NCBI GenBank assembly: GCA_977017575.1
Contig: CDRNVI010000085.1
Span: 1-64,000, forward strand
Reading direction: 5' to 3'
DNA: 64,000 nucleotides
Source of the DNA: Paramoeba atlantica
Taxonomy: Eukaryota > Discosea
Position 1 is the first letter of the stretch. Each line of letters begins with the position of its first letter. Positions 8,942 through 17,940 of this stretch are shown here, one piece after another. The notes below the pieces were generated by a model. The model was not told the DNA's origin and did no database searches. It saw only the letters and a program-made list of their open reading frames with translations. Both the position numbers and the translations under genes were made by a program.

Positions 8942-11865
8942 TCACCAGCACGTGCCCTCACTCCACTGCTCAATGTCGCGATTATTAAAATTTTTGAAAC
9001 TGCCACTAAGGGCTCTTGTTACCATATGCTGACGACATCGCGAGGCGGTGGCCTTGTTTCCACCAAAAAGGGAGTTCAGTGCTCGAGTTGAGCTGTTGAG
9101 CTTTCCCCTGGCACCTACTTCAATGGCCAGGAGAAAAGTGGCTGGGTTCGACATTTTCCGTTGTAGATACATATGTCCATACTTCTGCATCTTCCGTTCG
9201 TGTGAGGAGATAAAGTTTTCCTCCCACGGAGATGTCAGTTCGAGTATGAACTCAGAACCGTTCTTAAGTTGGACCCATCCATCAGGTCGGAGGGACGTTT
9301 CTTGCCCGCTCAGCCAGGTTGGCGGATTCTGATGGTGAGCGAGGTCAAAGTGATACTGTGCGGTTTCGGGGGATTGTCGAATAGCATCTGCAAGGGCGTG
9401 TAGAATGAGGTTGTGACGGAAGGTATACCGCCCCTGTTGCAGGGCGGCCTTGCAGCCTGTTAGAACGTGGCGCACAGTTTGTACGTCTTCTGTGCAAATG
9501 GGGCATTTACGGTTCGTGTGGGAACTGAGGCCCCAGCGGTGTAAGGCGGATCGGGTCGGAAGCGGTGTCTGTGTCAGAACAGATGAAGCAAATCTGGAGA
9601 GCGACGTACTTTTAATATTGCACAGAGCAGCAGCGAAGTCTTTCGCGAGGTCGTCTTCTGTAGCCATGCGAAACCACTGCCCCGCGATTGGTGCTCGACG
9701 CTGCACAGCTTCTGAGAGATGTCTTTCGTATTCATGTTCAATGTATTGCCGTGTCGATGCGTGATTTCCACTGCGGTCGTACAACTCGACGACTGGTCGC
9801 ACTTGTCCGGAAGAACGTTTGTCGTGTTCACGACGGATGCGATATCTCAGCGCTTGTTGCACTGCTGGATCACGAGATTTTTTCATCTGTTCAACTGCTG
9901 TGCCTGTGCAGAGTAACCAAAGCTTAGACAGGCTGGTGAGAGCCCAGCCGCGTTCAGAGTACAGAACTTCGCTCGTAGCTGTTTTGGCCATGTTTATCCA
10001 TTTTCGAATGTGTCTCGTCGCATATTTTTGTAGTCGAAGGATAAAGTTTAGTGTGATTCCTGGATTGACCGTGAGCACATATCGCAGGCGAGATATGATT
10101 ACGTTATTATAGGCCCAGAGACGAGCGGGGGTATCTAGGGCACTATTGGATACATTGTTCAACCAAAATCGTAGCTGCTTTAGGAGACTTTTGAACAGTA
10201 CTTTCCCTTGTTGGGCCCCCGGCGCGAGTGTCATACCTAGGAACTGACTTCCTTTGTCGCAAACGTTGGGAATACTCTCACCGTATGCCAAGATACGGGG
10301 TCTGTGGGTCTTATATCCGCCTTCTGCTACAGACATGTGTTGGAGACGACATTTCGGTACGTTAAGGCGCATGCCTAACCTGGAAAGCATGTTCACCAGG
10401 GCGTTCGTCACGTGTTGCATTTCTTCAGCCGAGTTCGTGATGATAGCCAGATCGTCTGCAAAGGCTTTTAAGAACGACTCTTGGTTGCCCCATTTAATAC
10501 CATAGCTAGGGAAGCTCAATCGGAGATATCGTAGAACCACTTCCATGGCGAGATTGAATAGTACGGGGGATAGTGTGTCGCCCTGGAGGACACCTCGTTT
10601 GACGGGGATGTGTTTGGTCAGCCCTTCCGAACATTTGATCCGGATAGTCGCATCATGGTATAGGGAGCGGATGTAAGCGATGATTTGAGGTGATACCTTT
10701 GCCCACGTTAGGACTTGAAAGAGAATGGAGTGTGGGAGAGAACCAAACGCGTTCTTTAAGTCAAATTGACCAAGGCAGTATTGTCGTTTATGCTGTCGTT
10801 GAAAGTCCAATAGTTCACAGAGTGACTGGGTATGCTCGATAGTTCCATTTACGTTTGGCAAAAATCCTTTTCGTATGGTTGTGTCAATTATTCCTGTCGT
10901 CACAGCATGGCTCAAGATTCTGTGGCCAATAATGGAGTGGAGTAACTTACCAAGGCAGCTCGTAAGACTGATGGGTCTCCAGTTGGACAATTGGTTGGGA
11001 GCTCCGCCTTTGTGAATGAGTCGGGTGACGGCCTGTTTCCAATAGGGAGGGCTGACCGAATGCTTCAGTACGTCATTGAAGACTTGCGCGATGAACGGGT
11101 AGAGCTCTTCGCAGCGTCGAAGAAATGCGTTTCCCACGGTATCGGAGCCTGGGGCAGCCGAGGGGCGTTTCGAGGAGATTGCCACTGCTATGGTTGGTAC
11201 GTCGATTGCTTCCCATTCCATTGCATTCTCTAGATCCAGGCCAAGGAGGTTTGTTGGAGGTAGACTATGATCTTCCGTGTCTGTGCTTAACGATTCTTGG
11301 AAAAATGTTTCGATAGCTGCTTGCGAGCAGTCTGGAAAGGTTGCCGGCTGATTTACCAGTTGCTCGTTCTTGTCAAGACACTCTCCGGCTGCTGTCCAAG
11401 GGTTTCTTTGGAACCTGTCCATCATCCAGCGTTTCTCTCGTTCTTGTTTGACTAGTTTCGCTTCTTCCGTGTACAGCTTATGCGCTTTGGTCGCTTCTTT
11501 TATGTTGCCGATCAAGCGGTCCCTTTCTGAGCGTCCGTGGGTAAAGGAAAGAGTACGTTTCAGTTGACGGATGTGTCCTGCTAGTTGCTTCGCAGAGCGG
11601 TCATAGCTAAGGGGTCGTGTGGGGCGTTTCGCATGGCCAATTTTGGAGCGCAATTTGAACCCTTTGGTGGGGTCGAGTTCCCGTACAACTTCATAAACCG
11701 AGACCGCATGCAAGCTGTCAGTAATTCCGTATGTAGTAGGGCTTCGCTCGGGGTTGATGCAGGCTTTAAGTACTTTTTACATCTATCCATGGCCTTCTTT
11801 ATTGCCAGCTGCCATTGGTCCTGTGAGAGGCTTATCATTACCCGCCCTCCTTCGATCGTACGCAT
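8942..11865 (-). CDS. LINE R ORF2: reverse transcriptase with C-terminal RLE
   Basis: Encodes the enzyme for target-primed reverse transcription. RT motifs are seen in order: NWRPISLTSCLGK, GQFDLKNAFGSLPH, VLQGDTLSPVLF and the catalytic FADDLAI (about 10440-10466). The C-terminal part has a CPIC-x8-H-x4-C zinc knuckle (about 9450-9510), then a PD-(D/E)xK-type nuclease, RPDGW…ELTSPWE (about 9225-9295), as in R2/NeSL/R4-type LINEs. The frame holding RT is open from about 11780 but has no ATG. The other frame, starting at the ATG at 11865 (MRTIEGGRVMISL), gives a natural N terminus and passes into the RT frame near 11765-11780. This is therefore either one frameshift mutation or a programmed one. 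ORF1 ends 59 bp upstream. Confidence 0.82.
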
Positions 11866-11923
11866 GGTGCTTAACAAGTATTCAGCCGTCTCGGTGTCTA
11901 ATATGTTTTCATTTCGAGATCTA

Positions 11924-13333
11924 TTAGTTCAGGATCGTGCTGTCATTCGGCCCGTGGGTCTGCCGTGGTCCGCCCCGCGGTGGGAGAGTCTGGGTAAGCG
12001 TCTGTGTGTTACTTTCAGTTCCGAAGGTTGGCGCTGGTTCCGAGGTTACGTTGTTCACCGGTGGATGTGCTGGTTGTCGTGGAGACTGATTGATGCGGGT
12101 TTCTTCGGAGGCATTTGTGGAGCGTCTTTCGTGGCGCTGATCTCGTGGTGAACTCCGTGCGGCGCCTATTTTGGTTTCTACCTGTCTTTGGGGCTCAGAA
12201 GATACGGATCTTTCGCTGTGACCAGCAGGTGCTTGTCCGTTTGTCTCGTTGTTAGACAGATTCCACGAGAAGAGGTTGCGTAGGCTCCAGCGGGTGGGTT
12301 CCTGCCGAGAGTCCTGAGGGCGGCTGAGTACTCCCTCCTTACAACATTGGTGTTTGCATTCAGCCTTGTTGCGGCATACGTGCTTGCAGGGCCTGCGCGA
12401 GAGTTCTTGTTCTTCCGACCTTGTTATGTGATGCAGATTTCTGTCTGGCGGTGTCTGAGTGCGTGGGGCGGGTGAGGGAGGGGTGGCAATTACTGTTGTT
12501 TCTTCGTTTAGGGATTCAAGTCTTCTAGGGTCGATCTTTACCCCAATCTTGCAACACATGTGCTTACATTGTTGCTTGTTTTGGCAAATGTGTTTACATG
12601 ATCGTCGAGGTGTCGCGCATGTGCTAGACGTTTGTTCATCTCGAAGCCATGGTGTAGCATCAGGCCTGGCATCAGACTTTTGGATTGCACTATCTGCTCT
12701 CTGCATATCTGGGTGAGGTGAGGGGTGGTCCATAGGTTCGGGGTCAATTTTGATCTTGCAACATTGGTGGAGGCATATGCGCTTGTTCAAACATCGATGA
12801 GCACACGGTTGAGTACGGCTGGGTCGAGCTTCGTGGTTGGGGGTTGGTTCGTCCGTTGTACGAGGCAGCGGATGACTTCTGTTTGGTGCGTGGCCACCCG
12901 GTTCCTCTGGACGATTGTTGGTGAGCTCGGGTTCCATCCCAACTTTGCAACACGGGTGGAGACAGGTGCGTTTATTCAAGCAGCGGTGGGCACAAGGTTG
13001 TTGCCGCACTGTCCGCGTTCCTTGTGCCGCCGCCTGGTTGGGCTTCCGGATCAGGAAAGGTTCGCCGTACTCAATCCTAGTTCTTTCCCAAGAGCCTTCA
13101 TCGTGTACTTCCTTAGTGTGGACGTGGGTTAGGTCGAACGCCGCAAGTCCCGAGATGTTGTTCCCAGCCAGTTTCTTCTTGATGGCGCGTCCAAGGGTTC
13201 CAGGACAAGAGTACTGTTTATCTAGCTGTAGAGATGCGTCTGCGTGTGCTGTCGCCCAGCTAGTGTGCCGGAATATCCTGTGTGGCGGTGCAATTTCGCG
13301 GAATACGAAATGTTCGCATGCTTCCTCGTTCAT
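11924..13333 (-). CDS. LINE R ORF1: protein with four C/H zinc motifs
   Basis: A 469-residue, hydrophilic, proline- and arginine-rich protein, probably the nucleic-acid-binding partner of ORF2. It contains four copies of a compact motif C-x-H-x-C-x2-K-x2-C-x-H-x2-C-C-K: CAHRCLNKRTCLHPCCK, CAHRCLNKRICLHQCCK, CKHICQNKQQCKHMCCK and CKHVCRNKAECKHQCCK, separated by disordered linkers of 45-60 residues. The motif matches the short zinc finger I remember from the C-terminal end of HFM1/MER3 meiotic helicases. A CCHC gag-type knuckle is not present. The ATG at 13333 is clear. Function in RNA or DNA binding is inferred from the motif only. Confidence 0.75.
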   Translation of the reverse strand: MNEEACEHFVFREIAPPHRIFRHTSWATAHADASLQLDKQYSCPGTLGRAIKKKLAGNNISGLAAFDLTHVHTKEVHDEGSWERTRIEYGEPFLIRKPNQAAAQGTRTVRQQPCAHRCLNKRTCLHPCCKVGMEPELTNNRPEEPGGHAPNRSHPLPRTTDEPTPNHEARPSRTQPCAHRCLNKRICLHQCCKIKIDPEPMDHPSPHPDMQRADSAIQKSDARPDATPWLRDEQTSSTCATPRRSCKHICQNKQQCKHMCCKIGVKIDPRRLESLNEETTVIATPPSPAPRTQTPPDRNLHHITRSEEQELSRRPCKHVCRNKAECKHQCCKEGVLSRPQDSRQEPTRWSLRNLFSWNLSNNETNGQAPAGHSERSVSSEPQRQVETKIGAARSSPRDQRHERRSTNASEETRINQSPRQPAHPPVNNVTSEPAPTFGTESNTQTLTQTLPPRGGPRQTHGPNDSTILN

Positions 13334-13693
13334 TACGTCTTGTAAAGTGCATTTTTCTACTAATATACCATCAGACCGCTTTGCTCCTGTTTCGAAGGGT
13401 TCGTGCTAAGGAAAGTTCCGCTGAAATTTCGGCATTGAAGTGCCTCTTCTTGGTTAGAAAACAAGCCGCCGCGTGGATGTCAGGGAAATAGAGCCATGAT
13501 GTGGAAGTTGAGTGTCTTATTTTTACAGAAATCGCACTTTTTTGTGTGAAGTTGAAGGTATGCTTGCGTGAAGGTTTTGCGCCAGCAGATCCTCCAGGGA
13601 GGTCGCCTTGCGCCTGGGGGGCAGAGGTAGTGGTGTGGAGTGACATGCCCCTGTAGGGGTGATAACAGTTAGTACAAAAGATGAAAATTAATT

Positions 13694-13721
13694 CAACAAG
13701 GTACGGAAACTGTATCTTTAT
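13694..13721 (-). other. Spliced-leader copy at 5' end of LINE R
   Basis: Read on the minus strand, 28 nt match the 3' part of the SL with one change (CCGTACC for CTGTACC). It continues as AATTAATTTTC, not as a GT splice donor, so it is an exon copy carried in by the element and not an SL RNA gene. Confidence 0.8.
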
Positions 13722-14195
13722 AGACAGGGAGATGCCGCTTGCAACATTTGTGACCGCACGTGCTTTTGTTCTTACACTTGTGTTTACATTCCTCTTGCTT
13801 ATGCTCTGATGCAACTTCAACTACGCTTATGTTTACATTGGGTAGTTCAAAAATTGTCTCTTGCGTTAACAGCGATATGTTGCTCTTTGACGCGTGAGAT
13901 GCCAATCTATCAACCAATTCATTGCGAATGTTTCCACAGTGAGCCCTGACTTTGATGACTAGAACTGTGTGCGCTTTCAGTATGTGTTTGGCTTTGGCCC
14001 CAATTGTACGCAACAGATCAACGTTCTCTAAATCAGAATATCCATCCAGTTGATATGCTATGCGCCAATAATGCCAGAATTTCCAAACATATTCAGAGTC
14101 TACGTGGATAACGCATATTTGAGATCTCTGTTGTCCGATTGACAATGCCCTGGAAAACGCACACAATTCTGCACGCGAAGACGTGTTATTCACAG
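13722..14195 (-). pseudogene. 3' end of a LINE: RNase H plus zinc motif
   Basis: A 5'-truncated coding fragment. It has RNase HI landmarks: SSRAELCAFSRAL (catalytic Glu), VIHVDSEYVWKFW (Asp) and KVRAHCGNIRNELVDRLA (His…Asn…Asp). It ends with CKHKCKNKSTCGHKCCK, the same zinc motif as in LINE R ORF1. RT-RNase H-zinc finger is the tail architecture of ingi/L1Tc-type LINEs, so this is probably such an element's 3' end, cut off at the left by insertion of LINE R and at the right by V1 sequence. The first RNase H Asp region is missing. Confidence 0.65.
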
Positions 14196-14618
14196 AGTCC
14201 AGTTCCGCTTCCGCATCCGGAAACAGTTCCGCATCGGCACATTTTATGTACAGACGCCTCCTCGAAGGGTTGGGGGGCAGTTTTATATCTGGATTACGGA
14301 CAAATGTTGTGCACTGGATCTCAATGGCCCCCTGATTTCGAGTATGAAGTTAACCGCGCGGAAGCGCGGGCTGTTCGCTTGGCCTTTCAAAAATATGGTC
14401 ATCATTTCAACTCGGATACATGCGTCGACCTGTATGTTGACAATACTTCGTGCGTTGCTGCGATAAATAGAAAAATGTCACGTTCAGACGGTATAACTTC
14501 TGAGCTACGCCGGTTGTTAGATTTCTTAAAGCGTAAAGGTGTCGCCGTTCAGGCACAGTATATTTGTTCGAGCGAAAATCCGGCCGATCCTTATAGTAGA
14601 CTTTCCAATATTTACTAG
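14196..14618 (+). pseudogene. V1-family RNase H piece, inverted
   Basis: An RNase H segment with CTDASSKGWGAVLYLDYG, the YEVNRAEARAVRLAF helix, DLYVDNTSC and ENPADPYSR, typical of DIRS/VIPER-type RT-RNase H proteins. It is plus-strand while the rest of V1 is minus, so it is either a rearranged end of V1 or a remnant of a second copy. Treated as a fossil. Confidence 0.7.
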
Positions 14619-15098
14619 GATGAAGCAGGGGAACATCAGGGACATAATCTTTCAACCGGTCATTATCCCCGCGCGACCAAGATATAAATTTCCTCCGATC
14701 GTGACCAAATTCGTCTTGTTCCACTACAGTAAACGGGATGATAAATTGAGCTGTAGGACGACGCTCTAATTCATCAGAAGAAACTTGAGAAATGATACCG
14801 GCCTTCAAAAGAAGCGCAATATCGGACACAGGTAGAGAATTGAGTCCCTTCGGCTCTTTTTCAGCTATTTCAGGAACGTGTAGAAGTTCGTCCATAACAT
14901 TTTGAAAGCGCATCTTGGTTGGCAAGTCCATCCATCCTTTCACTACCTTTAGATCCATTAGAGGTGTATTCATTTTCACGTGTAATGGTATCTCAAAATC
15001 TTTTGCCGTGGCCAGCTTAGACGAGCGCCGCGCGCAAGTAGTCGAGTGCCGTTTCAAGTACGGTACCTCAGAGTAAACTTGCTCCAACAGTTCAGCTG

Positions 15099-16151
15099 TC
15101 ATGCCGGGAGTCTCGCCGATACACGTTGCGTTCCGAGCGCTCTGGCCGTCGTTACTTGGTTTGCATTGTATCTTAACAGACTTTCGACATTTAAATGCTT
15201 GGTCATGTTCTGAACTTCTGATATCGTTAGATTCCCTTGAGCCACTTCCTGGAACAGCCACGTGATTGCACCCCTTTTTATTGAATGCGTCCCATAGCCA
15301 TTTCCCAAGATTTCGCGTATTTTGCTGTCCATTCGAGATACCTCCGTGTAGCACATTCTGCACCCTTGGGGTATTCGTCTCATGTAGTCCGCTAACTCGG
15401 CAGTTCCGGGGCCCGTCACAATCGCGTACATATACGGTCGAAAGGGGTTCATTCTCGTTGACTTCGTTGCTCTTCCCCAGTAAATCACTACCTCTTCGGG
15501 AGTAACCTTTAATATCTGTTCTGTCGAAAGTTCCGCCGTTTCCGTCCAACGAGCTGCCGTTTTCCAGCACAAAAGAGCCGTCATGCTCTCGGATGTTTTT
15601 AGACTTCTTCTCAACCGTCTTAGAAGGACGGGAGTAATTGCAAGCATTTGTCTCTGTGGTTCTAGTCCGCCTTGCGCTTGCAACGCCTTTCCGTACATCT
15701 TCAATGGGGTTGCTTCGGCCCCCATGAGCGTAATAAGAGTCTGCAGATTCCTTGCGTAGGCCAGTCGTGTCGACGTCGCCAGTTTCAATGAGTCTACGAA
15801 CCTGACCGCACTGAGCGCGTTTTGAGATAGGTGACGTTGTGCACAAAAGTCTTGCATCCGGAGCCACAGCCTCTCCCTCGTTCCCCACGTACTTGTTGCC
15901 CACATGGGCTCGATTGCTTTCCGAACGATCTGACCGTGCGGATCCTTTGGGTTGAGTCCGAGTATATCGCATAAAAGGTTTGATCTCGTTTGTTCCCTTG
16001 CCAAAGGCGCTGCCGTTCCGAACACGTGTTTTCCCCTCCGAATTTGAAGTCTCGGTAAATCCGTTCTTTCCACTGCACTTGCACTTTCCATTCGCAAGAA
16101 TACAGATGAATTCGGAGAAGAGCCTGGTAAGTTCACCCGCCGTATCCTCAA
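15099..16151 (-). CDS. V1 tyrosine recombinase
   Basis: A site-specific recombinase of about 350 residues that would integrate the circular cDNA of the element. The catalytic signature is visible: Arg in the ARWTETA helix, THSIKRG (the H-x-x-R box), then MTKHLNVESLLRY with the late His and the nucleophile Tyr. Closely similar to the recombinases at 24983-26167 and 41325-42446. It lies between Gag and RT. Confidence 0.85.
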   Translation of the reverse strand: MRIRRVNLPGSSPNSSVFLRMESASAVERTDLPRLQIRRGKHVFGTAAPLAREQTRSNLLCDILGLNPKDPHGQIVRKAIEPMWATSTWGTRERLWLRMQDFCAQRHLSQNALSAVRFVDSLKLATSTRLAYARNLQTLITLMGAEATPLKMYGKALQAQGGLEPQRQMLAITPVLLRRLRRSLKTSESMTALLCWKTAARWTETAELSTEQILKVTPEEVVIYWGRATKSTRMNPFRPYMYAIVTGPGTAELADYMRRIPQGCRMCYTEVSRMDSKIREILGNGYGTHSIKRGAITWLFQEVAQGNLTISEVQNMTKHLNVESLLRYNANQVTTARALGTQRVSARLPA

Positions 16152-16190
16152 CGGTCGGGCACGAGCATTTGTCGGGGTGGGTCACAAATC

Positions 16191-17183
16191 CTATTGTGTG
16201 CGTCTTACGCCCGTCTGGGCGCCGCTCGCCACGCCCCCACGAAAAACCGGTTGTGGTGCCCCGCTTTGCAAACGAGGACATTGAGCGCGAACGTGACCAG
16301 TTTGGCGACAATTGTAGCATACACGCGCTCCTTTCACAACCCGTGGTAGGCGATTCACACGCAGCTGTTCCTCTGTCATGATTTGTCCGTAACGATCCTG
16401 AGGATCATCATCCTTGTGAAGGCGCTGCTGAACACGTTCTACAGGAGCTCCCGCTGCTGCCCAATAATGATTTCGAAGCTCTTCGATGAGCATTTCCGCG
16501 ATACAAATGAATTGCTCATCTTTCCATCCTTCCATCACTCTAGCTGCATAAATCCACTTTACCAATATGGCAAACAAGCGCTCACGATGTGCCGGAGGAT
16601 TGAAGCGAACTCCCAGCTCCGGAGTTTCACGCAGCTCACGAACAAGCTCTCGCGGCTTAAATTCATCCAGAGAGTCGATCCAAGCCGCCCACGTCAAAGG
16701 AACAAATGAAGAAAACTTAGGTGGGTCACGAACTTGCATTCCTTCTAGCGCAGCTAGCTGCTCATCACGCGGCTGTCCACCTGGCATCGCCTTGTAAATT
16801 TTAACGATAGAAAGTGCGAAATAGTCAATCAGCGGATGGGGGAACTCATACTCATTGTCAGGACCATCCTCCCACAGGGCCCAAATATCAAACTCATCAC
16901 TGTTTTTCGCCTTCTTACGGTATACTTTATCCACAACAGTTTGATTCACATCTTCACCGCGCTCGGCCCATGTTGCCTGTATTTGCACCTTAAATCCCTT
17001 CTCCAGCAAAGTCCTAACTTTCTTGGAGAACTGTTGTTTTTCATTCTCAGTCATGGGATCAACTCCATTTCCGTCTCGCAACAAATTCGCAACTTGGTCC
17101 GTACTTAGAACTTGTTCGATCCCTGACTCAATCCCTTCAGGGGCACCAGGAGTGCCAAACAACTGGTGCGACATGAAAAACAA
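16191..17183 (-). CDS. V1 Gag-like protein
   Basis: A 330-residue Gag-like protein that would package element RNA. The central region is shared with the V2 and V4 Gags (FKPRELVRELRE, LGVRFNPP, ELRNHYWAAAG), and the C terminus has a CCHC knuckle, CYNCRQTGHVRAQC. Starts at an ATG at 17183 or a few codons in. Confidence 0.8.
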   Translation of the reverse strand: MFFMSHQLFGTPGAPEGIESGIEQVLSTDQVANLLRDGNGVDPMTENEKQQFSKKVRTLLEKGFKVQIQATWAERGEDVNQTVVDKVYRKKAKNSDEFDIWALWEDGPDNEYEFPHPLIDYFALSIVKIYKAMPGGQPRDEQLAALEGMQVRDPPKFSSFVPLTWAAWIDSLDEFKPRELVRELRETPELGVRFNPPAHRERLFAILVKWIYAARVMEGWKDEQFICIAEMLIEELRNHYWAAAGAPVERVQQRLHKDDDPQDRYGQIMTEEQLRVNRLPRVVKGARVCYNCRQTGHVRAQCPRLQSGAPQPVFRGGVASGAQTGVRRTQ

Positions 17184-17395
17184 AAACTAGTGGTAACGTT
17201 CGGATGAAAATAGTCTCTAAAATAGTCAAATATTTGTGTATATGTCAAATTGTTCATGATTAGAAAAAACGGTGATATAATTCGAATAATATTCCTAAGC
17301 CCAAAACTACAACAGTATGGAGCATAATGTTTGCCCTCCTGAATTTCAAATCGTAAACTTATAAAGATCATAACGAAACCAGTAAACTTGTTGTT

Positions 17396-17825
17396 GAAAT
17401 CCACGCCGAGGGGCTCCATGAAAACATATACGTAAACAAACAAATATAAGTAAACAACTATGACTAATATAATCACACATCCAAATCGTCCCGAAATCCA
17501 AGAACGTATAGTAGATAGAATTCACACGCTTATACCTCGTTCAAAAGAAAGCCTGCATAAAACCAAAAATCATATGTCACGTTGTTAACGGGGTTCCCCC
17601 CCCCACCGGAACCCTCGGCCAAATGTCTGGGGGCTTGGTGGGTGGGCACAAAAACTTAAACGTAGTACGACTAACAACCTAACAAGGATATATAAGAAAT
17701 AGTAGAATATCCAATCCATGTAATTATAGAACACAAGTCATAATTTGAAGAAATTATGTGCCCCGAAGGGCCAGCAGGCAAATACATAACAGCCCCTCGG
17801 CTAAATTTCAAAACGTGGACTATTA
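17396..17825 (-). mobile_element. Solo terminal repeat of a V2-type element
   Basis: A full B-A repeat (GAAATCCACGCCGAGG … GTGGACTATTA), similar to 22087-22505, with no internal genes. No TSD: the SINE sequence CTTGTTGTT continues directly as GTTCAACAAC on the other side. This is the YR-element counterpart of a solo LTR, formed by recombination between repeats or by integration of a repeat-only circle. More diverged from V2 than V2's own repeats are from each other, so older than V2. Confidence 0.75.
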
Positions 17826-17940
17826 GTTCAACAACAACAACAACTTGTTAAACCACGCTGGGGAGTAGCGAACCCCTCCTACCCTGGAGCTGTTTTATTT
17901 ATTGGATTCCTTCAGTGGAAGAATCTCCTCTCCAAGTGGA

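Larger units (their letters stand above)
8900..13721 (-). mobile_element. RLE LINE 'R', NeSL/R2-like, with 5' spliced leader
   Basis: A two-ORF non-LTR retrotransposon on the minus strand. From its 5' end: a 28-nt spliced-leader copy (13694-13721), a leader of about 360 nt, ORF1 (zinc-motif protein, 13333-11924) and ORF2 (reverse transcriptase plus restriction-like endonuclease, ending at 8942). The 3' end is not sharply defined; a T-rich patch near 8924-8935 may be the tail. The SL is missing its first four bases and has one substitution. Upstream is the RNase H end of another LINE. ORF2 needs one frame change, otherwise the element is complete. Confidence 0.75.
14196..17371 (-). mobile_element. 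V1: VIPER-like tyrosine-recombinase retroelement, fossil
   Basis: Parts on the minus strand in the order Gag (17183-16191), tyrosine recombinase (16151-15099) and RT (about 15100-14612). An RNase H piece of the same family sits next to it in the opposite orientation (14196-14618, plus). Gag - YR - RT/RNase H is the gene order of VIPER of trypanosomatids; DIRS and Ngaro place the recombinase last. The element is broken and rearranged at its 3' side. Gag and recombinase frames still look open, which suggests moderate age. Confidence 0.75.

Noticed and set aside
13371-13643. Upstream ORF in the LINE R leader (GMSLHTTTSAPQ…)
   Set aside because: Open for about 90 codons but with no recognisable features, and it overlaps the ORF1 leader. 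Could be a uORF; evidence too thin.
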